Source: Methylosinus sp. H3A (lineage in GTDB: Bacteria; Pseudomonadota; Alphaproteobacteria; Rhizobiales; Beijerinckiaceae). From it: a stretch of DNA of 64,000 bases. The notes below the pieces were generated by a model, which worked only from the letters and a program-made list of their open reading frames with translations, searched no databases and was not told where the DNA came from. Every line of letters begins with the position of its first letter. Positions within the stretch are counted from its first letter, which is position 1. Below, piece by piece: positions 49,041 to 57,006 of this stretch. The stretch spans positions 372,001-436,000 of the forward strand of contig NZ_JADNQW010000005.1 in the NCBI RefSeq assembly GCF_015709455.1, read 5' to 3'. A program made the position numbers and the translations under genes.

Positions 49041-50065
49041 GCGACGAGATACCCGTACCAATGTTCCAGAAAATCGCCGAGCGGCATTCGACCGCCATCC
49101 TCGGGAATCGTCCGTCCCACCTGCCCCCAGGTGTAGACCGAGAGACGGACGGTCTTGCCGCTGAGATCGATCGGCGAGCGAAGGACGACGATGTGGTTGC
49201 CTCTGTATGATTTGTCGGTGGGATCGACCAGAAGACGTGAGTTGATGCGCAGCACCACGCGATAGCCGTCACGAAAATATTTGTTCACGACGCCGATGTC
49301 GCCCGCGCCGCGACTGAGGACCAGATTGTCCTCGAAGTCGACGTCGGCGTATCCCGCCCTCTGGAACCAGTCGGCCATTTCGCCGAAAGTCGTGCTGCCG
49401 CGCGCCTCGACGGAATCATAATCGAAGATAAGCCGCTCCGAATCGCGGAGGCTCCCGCCCGTCAGCCAATCCCCCTGGCTCATCGGCGGCGTCGGAGCAT
49501 ATTTGCGACAATCGGGCCCCGGCTCGATTTCGAGTCCGCCGATCTTGGCTTTGCCCTTTTCATACAGATCGATCGCGAATTTCGCGTAAGTCGCCGGCGA
49601 GTCGAAGGCGAGACTGTAGAGAAACGCCACCGGCCCGCAGATGCCGGCGCTGCTTTGGTTGATGATGTTCGGATTGGCCACCCTCATCAGCAGATCGACG
49701 CCGACGACGTTGCGATCCAAATTCGGAAAATAGGGTCGCCCCGATCGCTCGAGGAAGGAGCAGATCATTTCCGCCGCATATTTCTGACGAAGGGTGGAAA
49801 AGATGATCGGCCCATAGCTGCTCAGCGCGGAGGCCAGATATTTCAACACCAGCAGCAAATGCTGCGACTGCGGTGATATCGACGCGGAGTTTCTGGCCAC
49901 CTCGGCCATATCCGAAACCTCCTCGTCGGAGAGGTAGCCGTCGGCGAGAGCGGCGCGAAGCACATTCACGACCTCGAGATGCGACAACCGCTTGTCGTCG
50001 CCCAAAGCGGCGGAAAATGCATTGCGAATATTCCGGCTCTTTACCTTCTCCCAATCGATCGGCAT
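49028..50065 (-). CDS. Papain-like fold protein with N-terminal helical domain
   Basis: 345 residues from MPIDWEKVKSRNIRNAFSAA with GAGGGAG upstream. The N-terminal helical region (about 1-80) includes ADGYLSDEEVSDMAEVARNS, which recalls TerB-like domains. The C-terminal part has NQSSAGICGPVAFLYSLA, in which Gln and Cys are six residues apart as in papain. A His follows in YRGNHIVVLRS and a YTWGQ segment. It may be a cysteine peptidase or transferase. No signal peptide is seen. The family is not known to me. Confidence 0.6.
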   Translation of the reverse strand: MPIDWEKVKSRNIRNAFSAALGDDKRLSHLEVVNVLRAALADGYLSDEEVSDMAEVARNSASISPQSQHLLLVLKYLASALSSYGPIIFSTLRQKYAAEMICSFLERSGRPYFPNLDRNVVGVDLLMRVANPNIINQSSAGICGPVAFLYSLAFDSPATYAKFAIDLYEKGKAKIGGLEIEPGPDCRKYAPTPPMSQGDWLTGGSLRDSERLIFDYDSVEARGSTTFGEMADWFQRAGYADVDFEDNLVLSRGAGDIGVVNKYFRDGYRVVLRINSRLLVDPTDKSYRGNHIVVLRSPIDLSGKTVRLSVYTWGQVGRTIPEDGGRMPLGDFLEHWYGYLVAKPF

Positions 50066-50133
50066 CCAATGCTCCCTCGAGAAATCGCCCCCGACGACAA
50101 TGCGGCAATGTGAAAACGCCGGATCGCGAGCGA

Positions 50134-50763
50134 TCACTCCGCTCGCGCACGCGGCCGCCTGAGCCAGCAATTGATCGAAAAGCGACCATCGACGAAGTGC
50201 GCTGTCGCACAGCGCGTCGGCAAGACCTCGTGAGCAAGGAAGGATGGGAAAGCGACGAGCCGGTCGCAGAGCGGCGCAATATCCACAAACCCAGCGCCGG
50301 GCGGCGGCGCATGGACGCGCAGCTCGCCGCCTTCGAACCGCTTCGGCGACGCATGAAAATAATAGACGAGCGTGAGAATTCTCACACTGCCATGCCCGTC
50401 CGGCCGTCGCGGCGCATCGGCGTGGCGCTTGAAGAAGCCGCCGTCGCCATTCCAGACCATCTGGATTTCTTTTTTGGCCTCGTCGAGCGGCCCGGTCGCC
50501 AATTCGCGCGTCAGACGCTCGACGATCGCATCGACGGATTCGGAAAAGGCCGCGCGCAGCGGACCGAGCTCGAGCAGATGCTTGCAGTCGCGCACCGATT
50601 TGTCGACGCGCGCGCCCTCCTTGCTCGTATAGAAACCCGAGTCGTGAAACTCGCCTTCATGGGCGAGCGCCCAGTCCATGAGCTCGCGGACGCGCGCCTC
50701 GCCGAGGAAGCCGTCGATCGAGAGATGCGGAACCGGCGCGGGAGCCATTGGGCGAGGGTCCAT
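50134..50763 (-). CDS. 2-oxoglutarate/Fe(II)-dependent oxygenase
   Basis: About 209 residues if started at MDPRPMAPAPVPHLSIDGFL; other in-frame ATGs lie at 50748, 50793 and further upstream. The iron ligands are in GGFFKRHADAPRR (HXD) and FLAHEVLPT (His), with the 2-oxoglutarate Arg in GRFSINCWLRR. It is a prolyl-hydroxylase-like fold. A 16-base tandem duplication at 50751-50782 shifts the frame at the 5' end. It lies 68 bases upstream of the papain-like gene on the same strand. Confidence 0.8.
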   Translation of the reverse strand: MDPRPMAPAPVPHLSIDGFLGEARVRELMDWALAHEGEFHDSGFYTSKEGARVDKSVRDCKHLLELGPLRAAFSESVDAIVERLTRELATGPLDEAKKEIQMVWNGDGGFFKRHADAPRRPDGHGSVRILTLVYYFHASPKRFEGGELRVHAPPPGAGFVDIAPLCDRLVAFPSFLAHEVLPTRCATAHFVDGRFSINCWLRRPRARAE

Positions 50764-50782
50764 TGTGGCGAGGGTCCATTGT
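50751..50782. repeat. 16-base tandem duplication across a start region
   Basis: GGCGAGGGTCCATTGT occurs twice head to tail. Each unit carries an ATG for the minus strand, but 16 is not a multiple of three, so only the copy ending at 50763 is in frame with the oxygenase. Confidence 0.92.
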
Positions 50783-50877
50783 GGCGCGATCATCGGCCCG
50801 CGCATCGCTTCGCGACGAGATCGATACGCGAGGGCGCCGATAGAGCACAAACTCGAGCCTCGGGGAAGACGCCGCCC

Positions 50878-51546
50878 TCAGCCATGCATCGCCGCAAATC
50901 TCGCCTTTCGCTCGGCAAAGCGCGGCGCGACGAAATCGACGAGTTCCGCTCCCGCCGTCTCCGGCCGGCCGGAGTCGAAAGGCGGCGTCGGCGCATATTC
51001 GATCGACAATTGGATCGCGCGCGCGACGCGCTCGCCGGCAATATCGGCCGCGACCGTCAATGCGAAATCAATTCCGGCCGTCACGCCGCCGCCGGTGATC
51101 ACACGTCCGTCGCGCGCGACGCGCGACGCATCCGGCACGGCGCCGAACAATGGCAGAAGATCGCGCCAGGCCCAATGGCAGGCCGCGCGCTTGCCCTGCA
51201 ACAGCCCCGCGGCGCCCAGAAGAAGCGAGCCATTGCAGACCGAGGTCACATAGCGCGCGCCCTGCGCGAGCCGGGCGATCTCGGCGAGAAATTCGCGATC
51301 GACGGAAGCCGCCTCGACGCCGGGGCCGCCGGGAACGCAGAGGAGATCGCAACGCTCCACTGTCGCCAGCGCGCGCGTCGAGCCGAATTCCAATCCGGTG
51401 TCGGAGGTCACAGCGCCGCCCTCGCGAGACGCGACGACGACCTCGGCGCCCGGCAATCGCGACAGCACCTCGAAGGGGCCGGTGAAATCGAGCTGCGTGA
51501 GGCGCGGAAAAATCGCGAACACGATGTGAAAGGGCCGATCGGACAT
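50878..51546 (-). CDS. DJ-1/PfpI-family protein (isonitrile hydratase-like)
   Basis: 222 residues with GGGAGG upstream. IVFAIFPRLTQLDFTGPFEV opens the fold; the nucleophile Cys is in YVTSVCNGSLLLGAAGLL, followed by ACHWAWRDLLPLFG. It resembles isonitrile hydratase (InhA) of pseudomonads. It is divergent from a GlxA-type regulator that carries a related domain, and the two probably share a control region of 85 bases. Confidence 0.88.
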   Translation of the reverse strand: MSDRPFHIVFAIFPRLTQLDFTGPFEVLSRLPGAEVVVASREGGAVTSDTGLEFGSTRALATVERCDLLCVPGGPGVEAASVDREFLAEIARLAQGARYVTSVCNGSLLLGAAGLLQGKRAACHWAWRDLLPLFGAVPDASRVARDGRVITGGGVTAGIDFALTVAADIAGERVARAIQLSIEYAPTPPFDSGRPETAGAELVDFVAPRFAERKARFAAMHG

Positions 51547-51631
51547 GTGAGCCTCCCGAGTTGACGAAAACAATATGGCGCCGCTAGGCTCTGTCTGAAA
51601 TGACAGTTTTCCCGCATTTTCAGACAAAGCC

Positions 51632-52648
51632 ATGGCGCCGCGCGTTATCGCCTTTCTGATCTTCGACGACTTCCAGATCCTGGACGCCGCCGGGCCGATC
51701 GCCGCTTTCGAGATCGCCGCGCGCATCGCGCCCGGCGCCTATGCGACGAGGACGATCGCCGCCGCGCCGGGCCTCGTGCGCTCGTCTTCCGGCGTCGCCA
51801 TCGCCGCCGCCAGCTTTGCCGCGGCGCGACGCTGCGACACGCTGCTCATCGCCGGCGGCCTTGGCGCGCGCGTCGCCGCCACGGATGCGGCGACTCTCGC
51901 TTTCGTGCAGAGAACGGCGGCCCGCGCGCGCCGCACGGCGAGCGTGTGCTCCGGCGCCTATGTGCTCGCGGCGGCGGGCCTTCTCGACGACCGCAGAGCG
52001 ACGACGCATTGGAGCCGCAGTCGCGACTTTCAGCGACGATTTCCCAAGGTTCGGCTGGAGCCGGATTTGATCTTCGTGCGCGACGGGCCGATCTGGAGCT
52101 CGGCCGGCATAACGGCGGGCATCGATCTCGCTTTGGCGATGATCTGCGACGATCTCGGCGAGGATGTCGCGCGCGCTGTCGCGCGGCAGCTCGTCGTCTA
52201 TCATCGACGGCCGGGCGGCCAGTCGCAATTCTCGGCCTTGCTGGAATTGGAGAGCCGGCAGGACAAATTCGCGACGCTGCTGCGCTGGGCGAGCGAGCGG
52301 CTGCAGGAGCGTCTGGCGGTGGAGGATCTCGCCGGAGAGGTCGCGATGAGCCCGCGCAATTTCGCGCGCGCTTTTTTGCGCGCGACCGGCGTCACGCCGG
52401 CCAAGGCGATCGAACGCCTGCGCCTCGACAAAGCGAAAAGCGAGCTGGAAGCGAACGGCGGCTCGATCGAGAGCATCGCGCGCGAAAGCGGCTTTTGCGA
52501 TCCGGAACGGATGCGGCGGGCGTTTCTGCGCGTCTATGGCCAGCCGCCGCAGGCGTTCCGGCGCGGGGGGGCGCGGCGGCATGAAGGGGACGCGCTCATC
52601 GCGAACGCGCCTTTTTGTCGACGGCGGAAAATCGAAAGTTCCTCCTGA
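51632..52648 (+). CDS. GlxA-family AraC-type regulator with DJ-1/PfpI domain
   Basis: 338 residues. The DJ-1-like domain (about 1-190) contains ASVCSGAYVLAAAGLLDDRR, with the Cys retained. The C-terminal AraC helix-turn-helix (about 225-320) includes VEDLAGEVAMSPRNFARAFL and SIARESGFCDPERMRRAFLR. It likely controls the divergent DJ-1/PfpI gene. The last 20 residues are variable and run up to the edge of the island. Confidence 0.92.
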   Translation: MAPRVIAFLIFDDFQILDAAGPIAAFEIAARIAPGAYATRTIAAAPGLVRSSSGVAIAAASFAAARRCDTLLIAGGLGARVAATDAATLAFVQRTAARARRTASVCSGAYVLAAAGLLDDRRATTHWSRSRDFQRRFPKVRLEPDLIFVRDGPIWSSAGITAGIDLALAMICDDLGEDVARAVARQLVVYHRRPGGQSQFSALLELESRQDKFATLLRWASERLQERLAVEDLAGEVAMSPRNFARAFLRATGVTPAKAIERLRLDKAKSELEANGGSIESIARESGFCDPERMRRAFLRVYGQPPQAFRRGGARRHEGDALIANAPFCRRRKIESSS

Positions 52649-52949
52649 ACCAAAATCCCTGCGATGAATTCAAAAACACACCGTCGGCCCTTCGATCTTT
52701 TACGCAGGCCATTGACGAGAAAAGGTGTTTTTATGCCGATCCGAGGGACCGTCACCCGGGCTCCCTCCCCTTTCCGATCCGCGCTTCGCGAATTTCGACG
52801 AATAGGCGACGCTACGCGCCCGGTTCCAGCGGCTCCTACGCTCAAAGGGACGCCCCACCTGAAGGAACCTGGGAGTCTCTGGTCCAGTCTCTATGCGCGG
52901 CATCGATGGATGTGAGAGACTGCGGCGCAGGAATCAGTGGAGTCACCCT
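52649..52949. other. Left flank of the mobile island, no convincing gene
   Basis: About 300 bases between the GlxA-type regulator and the MT-A70 fragment. A 60-codon frame from ATG 52733 has an AAAGG site but no recognisable features (it ends in YARHRWM). AT content rises at 52640-52740. No copy of the tRNA-Ser 3' end was found by eye here. Confidence 0.4.
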
Positions 52950-53264
52950 ATGAGTGCCGGGCAAGACCTGAGGAACATAGTCGGAAAGCGGAAATTTTCG
53001 ACCGTTCTGGCCGACCCGCCATGGCGCTTTCAGAACAAAACCGGCAAAGTCGCGCCCGAACACAAAAGGCTGAGCCGATACGGGACGATGAGTCTCGCGG
53101 AAATTAGCGCGCTCCCTGTTCAGGATGTCGTTGCTCCAACTGCGCATCTCTACCTATGGGTTCCGAATGCTCTGCTACCAGAAGGCCTCGAAGTGATGAG
53201 GGCGTGGGGCTTTACCTACAAGGCGAATGTCGTTTGGCATAAAGTGCGGAAGGACGGCGTCTGA
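52950..53264 (+). pseudogene. MT-A70-family adenine methyltransferase, 3' truncated
   Basis: 104 residues from an ATG with GGAG upstream. The catalytic DPPW is present in FSTVLADPPWRFQNK, then TAHLYLWVPNALLPEGLEVM and YKANVVWHKVRKDG. Complete relatives continue for about another hundred residues with the SAM-binding end. The stop codon is the first TGA of the IS end that begins at 53262. It is probably inactive, although the protein could still be made. Confidence 0.85.
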
Positions 53265-53792
53265 ACCGCGCCGGGATCGCCGGAGGCCATTTCGTTTGAG
53301 TCACGCCGCGATGGCTGGCTCCTCGATTTACGCGTAATAGCGCGCTTCGGCTTCGGCCGGCGGCATGTCGCCGATCGGCTCCAGCAGTCTCCGATTGTTG
53401 AACCAGTCGACCCATTCGAGTGTGGCGAATTCGACGGCCTCGAAGCTCCGCCACGACCCGCGGCGCCAGATCACCTCGGCCTTGTAGAGTCCATTGACCA
53501 TCTCGGCGAGCGCATTGTCGTAGCTGTCGCCGACGCTGCCGACGGAGGGCTCGACGCCGGCCTCGGCGAGGCGCTCCGTGTATTTGATCGAGACATATTG
53601 AACGCCGCGATCACTGTGATGCACGAGGCCGCCGCCGTGGACCGGCCGGCGATCGTGCAACGCCTGCTCGAGCGCATCGAGCACGAAGCCCGCATGCGCC
53701 GTGCGCGAGGAGCGCCAGCCGACGATCCGCCGAGCGAAGGCGTCGATGACGAAAGCCACATAGACGAAGCCTTGCCAGGTGGAGACATAGGG
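53262..53792 (-). mobile_element. IS3-family insertion sequence remnant
   Basis: One terminus is present: TGAACCGCGCCGGGATCGCC, resembling IS3-type inverted repeats that start with TGAACCG. The element contains only the 3' part of orfB. The other end is lost at about 53789-53792, where recognisable transposase sequence stops. The matching inverted repeat was not found on the other side. Confidence 0.8.
53328..53792 (-). pseudogene. IS3-family transposase OrfB, C-terminal fragment
   Basis: About 154 residues begin at YVSTWQGFVYVAFVIDAFAR. The second and third residues of the DDE triad region are visible in HHSDRGVQY and in SYDNALAEMVNGLYKAEV, and WVDWFNNRRLLEPIG is the conserved end. The first catalytic Asp region and the N-terminal half are absent. 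It cannot transpose by itself. Confidence 0.9.
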
Positions 53793-53799
53793 GTGAGTA

Positions 53800-53824
53800 G
53801 GCCGAGGGAGTTCCACCCTCGGCC
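53800..53824. repeat. Hairpin at the truncated IS edge
   Basis: GGCCGAGGG and CCCTCGGCC are separated by AGTTCCA. It marks the broken left side of the IS remnant and precedes the next reading frame. Confidence 0.6.
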
Positions 53825-53836
53825 CCTCGCAGAGGC

Positions 53837-54160
53837 GTGCCGTTTCTCGCTCTCGTCCTCCCCGCCGCCCGCGCCTCGCTCGAATTCGCCTCGGCGGCGG
53901 TCCGAACTCCGGCCGGCGCGGCGCTGATCGCTTTCGGCACCGCTTGGCTCTCGGGGCAATCGCTCGACAGCTACAGATATTTTTATTCGGGGAGAGAGCA
54001 ATTCGCCGACGGCGTGCGGCGCTATTTGGCCGATCCGAGCGGCTTCAAGGCGAGCTATCCCGACGCGGCGAAATTTCTGAGGGACGCGATCAACTCCAAT
54101 CCCGAGATCCGGAAAATTCTCATGTTGTCCCAGGCGGACCCTGGCTCAGCGCTGGCGTGA
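53837..54160 (+). CDS. Hypothetical protein in the island, possibly 5'-truncated
   Basis: 107 residues from GTG. LEFASAAVRTPAGAALIAFG and later ADPSGFKASYPDAAKFLRDA look like a real protein, with helix-rich C-terminal part. The ribosome site is poor and the start lies just past the broken IS edge, so the original N-terminus may be lost. No family is recognised. Confidence 0.4.
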   Translation: MPFLALVLPAARASLEFASAAVRTPAGAALIAFGTAWLSGQSLDSYRYFYSGREQFADGVRRYLADPSGFKASYPDAAKFLRDAINSNPEIRKILMLSQADPGSALA

Positions 54161-54169
54161 CGACGGCCG

Positions 54170-54280
54170 ATGATGAAGACCGAAAAGCCCTTTTTCGAGG
54201 GTGCGGAAAAGCTGTTCGCGCTCGGAACAGCTTTTGCGGATGTGTGGAACCAAAAAGACGCCATCACCAGCTACAATTAG
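54170..54280 (+). CDS. Very small reading frame after 53837-54160
   Basis: 36 residues beginning MMKTEKPFFEGAEKLFALGT and ending KDAITSYN. It starts nine bases after the previous stop. No domain can be named. It could be the tail of a decayed gene. Confidence 0.3.
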   Translation: MMKTEKPFFEGAEKLFALGTAFADVWNQKDAITSYN

Positions 54281-54444
54281 TTGATCCGTAATAGGTCGAG
54301 CAACGTATCGAACCATGCGATAATTGATTCTGCTGCAATGAGTTTATTACATTCTGTAAATTCTGACGTTCGCGCTAATCCGACTATAGTCTGAATTTAT
54401 CTGCTTTCAATCTATACATTATTATATAATGTTTTGAAATTACT
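54281..54444. other. AT-rich segment
   Basis: It is strikingly AT-rich compared with the rest of the window, with runs such as TATACATTATTATATAATG. The composition suggests recent acquisition or a silenced promoter region. No gene is visible. Confidence 0.7.
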
Positions 54445-54660
54445 TTAGATATTCTGAAATTTAAGTTCATATATACAAGTGTATCGATATTCTGCGACTA
54501 TCCTATCGCGAACCCCCTCCACATATCTTCTTATTATCTCGTCTTGCGCCCGCTTTTCCGATTCTACGGTTTCTTTTTCCATAGCTATTTCTTCGGTAGA
54601 TTTGCATCCGAAGAGAGCAATGACGATCGCCAACAGCGCGACCGCGCGAATGATCTTCAT
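54445..54660 (-). CDS. Small putative lipoprotein
   Basis: 71 residues from MKIIRAVALLAIVIALFGCK with GGGGA upstream. The hydrophobic leader ends in a lipobox-like LFGC. The mature part is charged and probably coiled, EKETVESEKRAQDEIIRRYV, and ends in AT-rich DNA. Function unknown. Base composition of its 3' half differs from the chromosome, consistent with transfer. Confidence 0.55.
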   Translation of the reverse strand: MKIIRAVALLAIVIALFGCKSTEEIAMEKETVESEKRAQDEIIRRYVEGVRDRIVAEYRYTCIYELKFQNI

Positions 54661-54903
54661 CGGCGTCCCCGGCTTTTGTGCATCGCGCCGCGCGCTGCTT
54701 TTTCCTCGACGTCTCAAGGATCGGCGCGAAATGCGTAAATGGCAGCGAGACGACGCGAGGCAGGGCATCGCGCATAGTTAGGAGAACTTCGGAGTATCCA
54801 GTTAGCTCGGGTCGAAGCCGAGCACGTGTGCCTGGTGTTCGAGGCGGATGGCCGATTGAACTGGCGATCGCCATGGCATCAATCGCGATGACGAGTTATC
54901 AAG

Positions 54904-55227
54904 CTACGAGGCGTCAGCTGACCGGAAGGAGGACGAAGGCGAAGAGCTGAGCGCCAGTCCAAAGTCTGGCAAGCAAAAGAACGCTGCGAGAAGAATGCCG
55001 GTCGCAACGACGATGAGGCCGCCGAGCTTGATCGTCATGCGCAATTCGAGTTCGCGGATATCCGAGCGAAGGGCGGCGACTTTGCTCTCGAGGTCCGCTT
55101 TCGTCGCCAGCTCCTGGCCCGTGGCGTCGGCAAAGGCCTCGGCGGCGGCGCTCGCCTGATCTGGCGTGAAGCCGCCGGCCTCGAGCCGCCGGGCAAATTT
55201 CAGCGTGTCGAAAGCGACGGCGGTCAC
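54904..55227 (-). CDS. DUF1640-type coiled-coil membrane protein
   Basis: 107 residues: AVAFDTLKFARRLEAGGFTP then DQASAAAEAFADATGQELAT, a coiled coil (KADLESKVAALRSDIRELEL) and one membrane segment (LGGLIVVATGILLAAFF). This is the DUF1640/CCDC90 layout often seen in mobile regions of alphaproteobacteria. It overlaps the preceding small gene by ATGA. Confidence 0.85.
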   Translation of the reverse strand: MTAVAFDTLKFARRLEAGGFTPDQASAAAEAFADATGQELATKADLESKVAALRSDIRELELRMTIKLGGLIVVATGILLAAFFCLPDFGLALSSSPSSSFRSADAS

Positions 55228-55412
55228 GGCTCTTCCTCCTTGGGCGCGCTTGCAATATGGCCCGGCTGCGCTCTCGCGTCCAGCGCAGCGCTCTTCCTCA
55301 GCCGCACTCCTGCGCCCCCGCCGTTCTCGGGAATGAACTCTACGCCGGCCGCTTCGAGGGCGGAGCGGATGGCGTGCCTTGCTTCACAGTATGGCGTCGG
55401 GTTCATCATCAT
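55224..55412 (-). pseudogene. Fragment of an XRE-type regulator C-terminus
   Basis: 62 residues. SALEAAGVEFIPENGGGAGV then RLRK is nearly the same as the end of the XRE regulator at 55667-55945, but the helix-turn-helix is missing. It appears to be a partial duplication. It may still be translated, since it is coupled to DUF1640 and overlaps the preceding gene. Confidence 0.6.
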
Positions 55413-55590
55413 CGACCTCTGGCGGAACCCGTGAGTTCGACGCCGATCGCTCGAAGGGCTTTATGACGATATCTCCGTCTCGTTCCCCCCGGACGCGCCA
55501 GAGCGTGCCGGTTCGAGCGTGCTGATTTTCTGCGGCCCGAATAGCGCGCGCCACATCGGCTTGCGTGAACCGAGCTGGCTGGCGGCTCAT
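55384..55590 (-). CDS. Small conserved-looking hypothetical protein
   Basis: 68 residues starting MSRQPARFTQADVARAIRAA. The N-terminus resembles short proteins found with phage-like integrases in rhizobia, where it is followed by a V-x-x-DGxI strand, as here (ERDGDIVIKPF). Its end overlaps the XRE fragment. It may be an excision or DNA-binding accessory protein, with low certainty. Confidence 0.55.
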   Translation of the reverse strand: MSRQPARFTQADVARAIRAAENQHARTGTLWRVRGERDGDIVIKPFERSASNSRVPPEVDDDEPDAIL

Positions 55591-55666
55591 CTGGCCGATC
55601 CGCGGCCGGTGTGGCTCATAGGGGCGCTACTCGTCATTCTCTGCATTCAAAAATCCTCGACCGCGA

Positions 55667-55945
55667 TCATCGCGCTTGTGGGCCGGGCTTCCGTAGCCTG
55701 ACACCTGCTCCGCCGCCATTCTCGGCGATGAATTCCACGCCCGCCGCTTCGAGAGCAGAGCGGACCTTCGCCAAGGCATCGGCGCTCACGCCTTGGCCAA
55801 CGGAAATGCCGGCTCGAATGCCTTCCAGCCGCTTGAGCGTCTCGACCGAAACGCCAGCGGATTGGGCCAAATCCGCTTGCGACAAGCTCAGCATCGCTCG
55901 GGCTCCGCGGAGCTGCGAAGGGGTGATGTTTATTGCGTATGACAT
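55667..55945 (-). CDS. XRE-family transcriptional regulator
   Basis: 92 residues. The helix-turn-helix is SQLRGARAMLSLSQADLAQS then AGVSVETLKRLEG, and the C-terminal tail is SALEAAGVEFIAENGGGAGV. It is typical of phage and plasmid control proteins. A promoter-like region with a GGTATACC palindrome lies upstream. Confidence 0.88.
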   Translation of the reverse strand: MSYAINITPSQLRGARAMLSLSQADLAQSAGVSVETLKRLEGIRAGISVGQGVSADALAKVRSALEAAGVEFIAENGGGAGVRLRKPGPQAR

Positions 55946-55952
55946 TTTCAGG

Positions 55953-55993
55953 TTGACACTTTAAGGTCTATAAGATACATAAATAGGTATACC
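55953..55993 (+). promoter_or_regulatory. Promoter and candidate operator between divergent island genes
   Basis: TTGACA (55953-55958), a 17-base spacer and TACATA (55976-55981) form a good promoter toward 56076. The palindrome GGTATACC (55986-55993) just downstream is a candidate XRE operator. The region is AT-rich relative to its surroundings. Confidence 0.5.
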
Positions 55994-56075
55994 CGAACAG
56001 GGTCATTAACGCAACCCGCCGCCGAAGCCATGCGCTTCGGCGAACGGCCCCGGCTTGTCATTGCGGAGAAGTCAT

Positions 56076-56189
56076 ATGGACTGGAAAATTCAGGCGGAAT
56101 TGCTCCTCCTCGCCCCTTTCGCCCTCGTGGCCCTCCCCTTCCTCACGGTCGAGACGGCGCGCGTCGTCGCCGCCATTCGCCGGGGCTGA
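56076..56189 (+). CDS. 37-residue single-span membrane peptide
   Basis: ATG with GGAGAA five bases upstream; it encodes MDWKIQAELLLLAPFALVAL and ends in a basic ARVVAAIRRG. One hydrophobic helix is clear. It follows the XRE-divergent promoter. Small phage or toxin-like membrane peptides look like this, but nothing specific is recognised. Confidence 0.5.
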   Translation: MDWKIQAELLLLAPFALVALPFLTVETARVVAAIRRG

Positions 56190-56195
56190 GCCGCC

Positions 56196-56659
56196 ATGTC
56201 CGCCGCCTTCGATCGCGCCGCCATCATGCGCGCAGCTCACTTCACGGCGAAATGGCGCGTGCGACGGTCGGCGGCTCCTACCGCCAGTGGCTCGCCAAGG
56301 CGCTGGCGGTTGAGTGGAAGAGAGCCAAGACGTCGCGCCTGCTCGCGGCGAAGCGGCTGGGTCTCACGCATGTGCCGGTCCATGTCGTGGCGAACCTGAC
56401 GCCGGAGCAGGCGCGCGCCTATCGCCTCGCCGACAATCGGACGGGCGAGGAAAGCCGCTGGAATCCCGGCGCACTCGATTTCGAGCTGCGCGAGCTCGGC
56501 GCCGTCGGCTTCGATCTCAAGCTCGCCGGCTTCGATCCGGTCAAACTGCCAGGCGAGCCACCGCAGTTCGAGACGGTGAGCTTCGACGCGGTGAAGCCGC
56601 TCGACGAAAAGAAGGCGGTCGCCTGTCCGAACTGCGGGCATCGGTTCCAGCCGTCATGA
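56196..56659 (+). pseudogene. Frameshifted small phage gene fused to a ParB-like C-terminal half
   Basis: The first frame gives MSAAFDRAAIMRAAHFTAKW, like short phage proteins. Around 56255-56265 the homology moves to another frame (VGGSYRQWLAKALAVEWKRA). It then joins a ParB-type segment lacking its N-terminal half: RLLAAKRLGLTHVPVHVVAN, LTPEQARAYRLADNRTGE, VGFDLKLAGFDPVKL. The end has a zinc-ribbon-like VACPNCGHRFQ. An ATG at 56252 could still express about 135 residues. Confidence 0.7.
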
Positions 56660-57006
56660 CGCTGCGTCTCGACTGGGCCGGCTACGACGCCGCGACCTAT
56701 GCCTGTCGGCATTGGCACTATTCGCGCACGGCGCCGGCCGGCCGGCTGATCGTAATCGGCGTGTGGGAGGCGGAAGCCTTCAAGGGCGTCGTGATCTTCA
56801 GCCGCGGCGCGACGCCGAGGATCGGCTCGCCCTATGGGCTGACACAGTTGGAGGTCTGCGACCCGCGCGAAGTGCCGCATGACTGGCGTGCCGCTGGCCT
56901 TCGCAGGGCTGTGGGAAAGCTGGCGCGATCCCGAGACCGAGGAGACCACCCTCTTCCCGACGATCATCGTAGGCGCAGCAAACGAATGGATGATCCGGTT
57001 TCATGA
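56656..57006 (+). pseudogene. Mom-like phage DNA-modification protein, N-terminal fragment
   Basis: It starts in an ATGA overlap with the ParB-like frame. MTLRLDWAGYDAATYACRHW, HYSRTAPAGRLIVIGVWE and GSPYGLTQLEVC match the N-terminal half of Mom-like acyltransferase-fold proteins of phages. From about 56860 the sequence is unrelated and out of register, so the catalytic C-terminal part is missing. Confidence 0.65.

Noticed and set aside
52733..52915. 60-codon frame upstream of the MT-A70 fragment
   Set aside because: It has a weak ribosome site but no recognisable or protein-like features; kept only as a note on the flank.
52600..53000. Copy of the tRNA-Ser 3' end as attachment site
   Set aside because: Reading the likely left edge by eye gave no match to the tRNA 3' end, so no att site is claimed.
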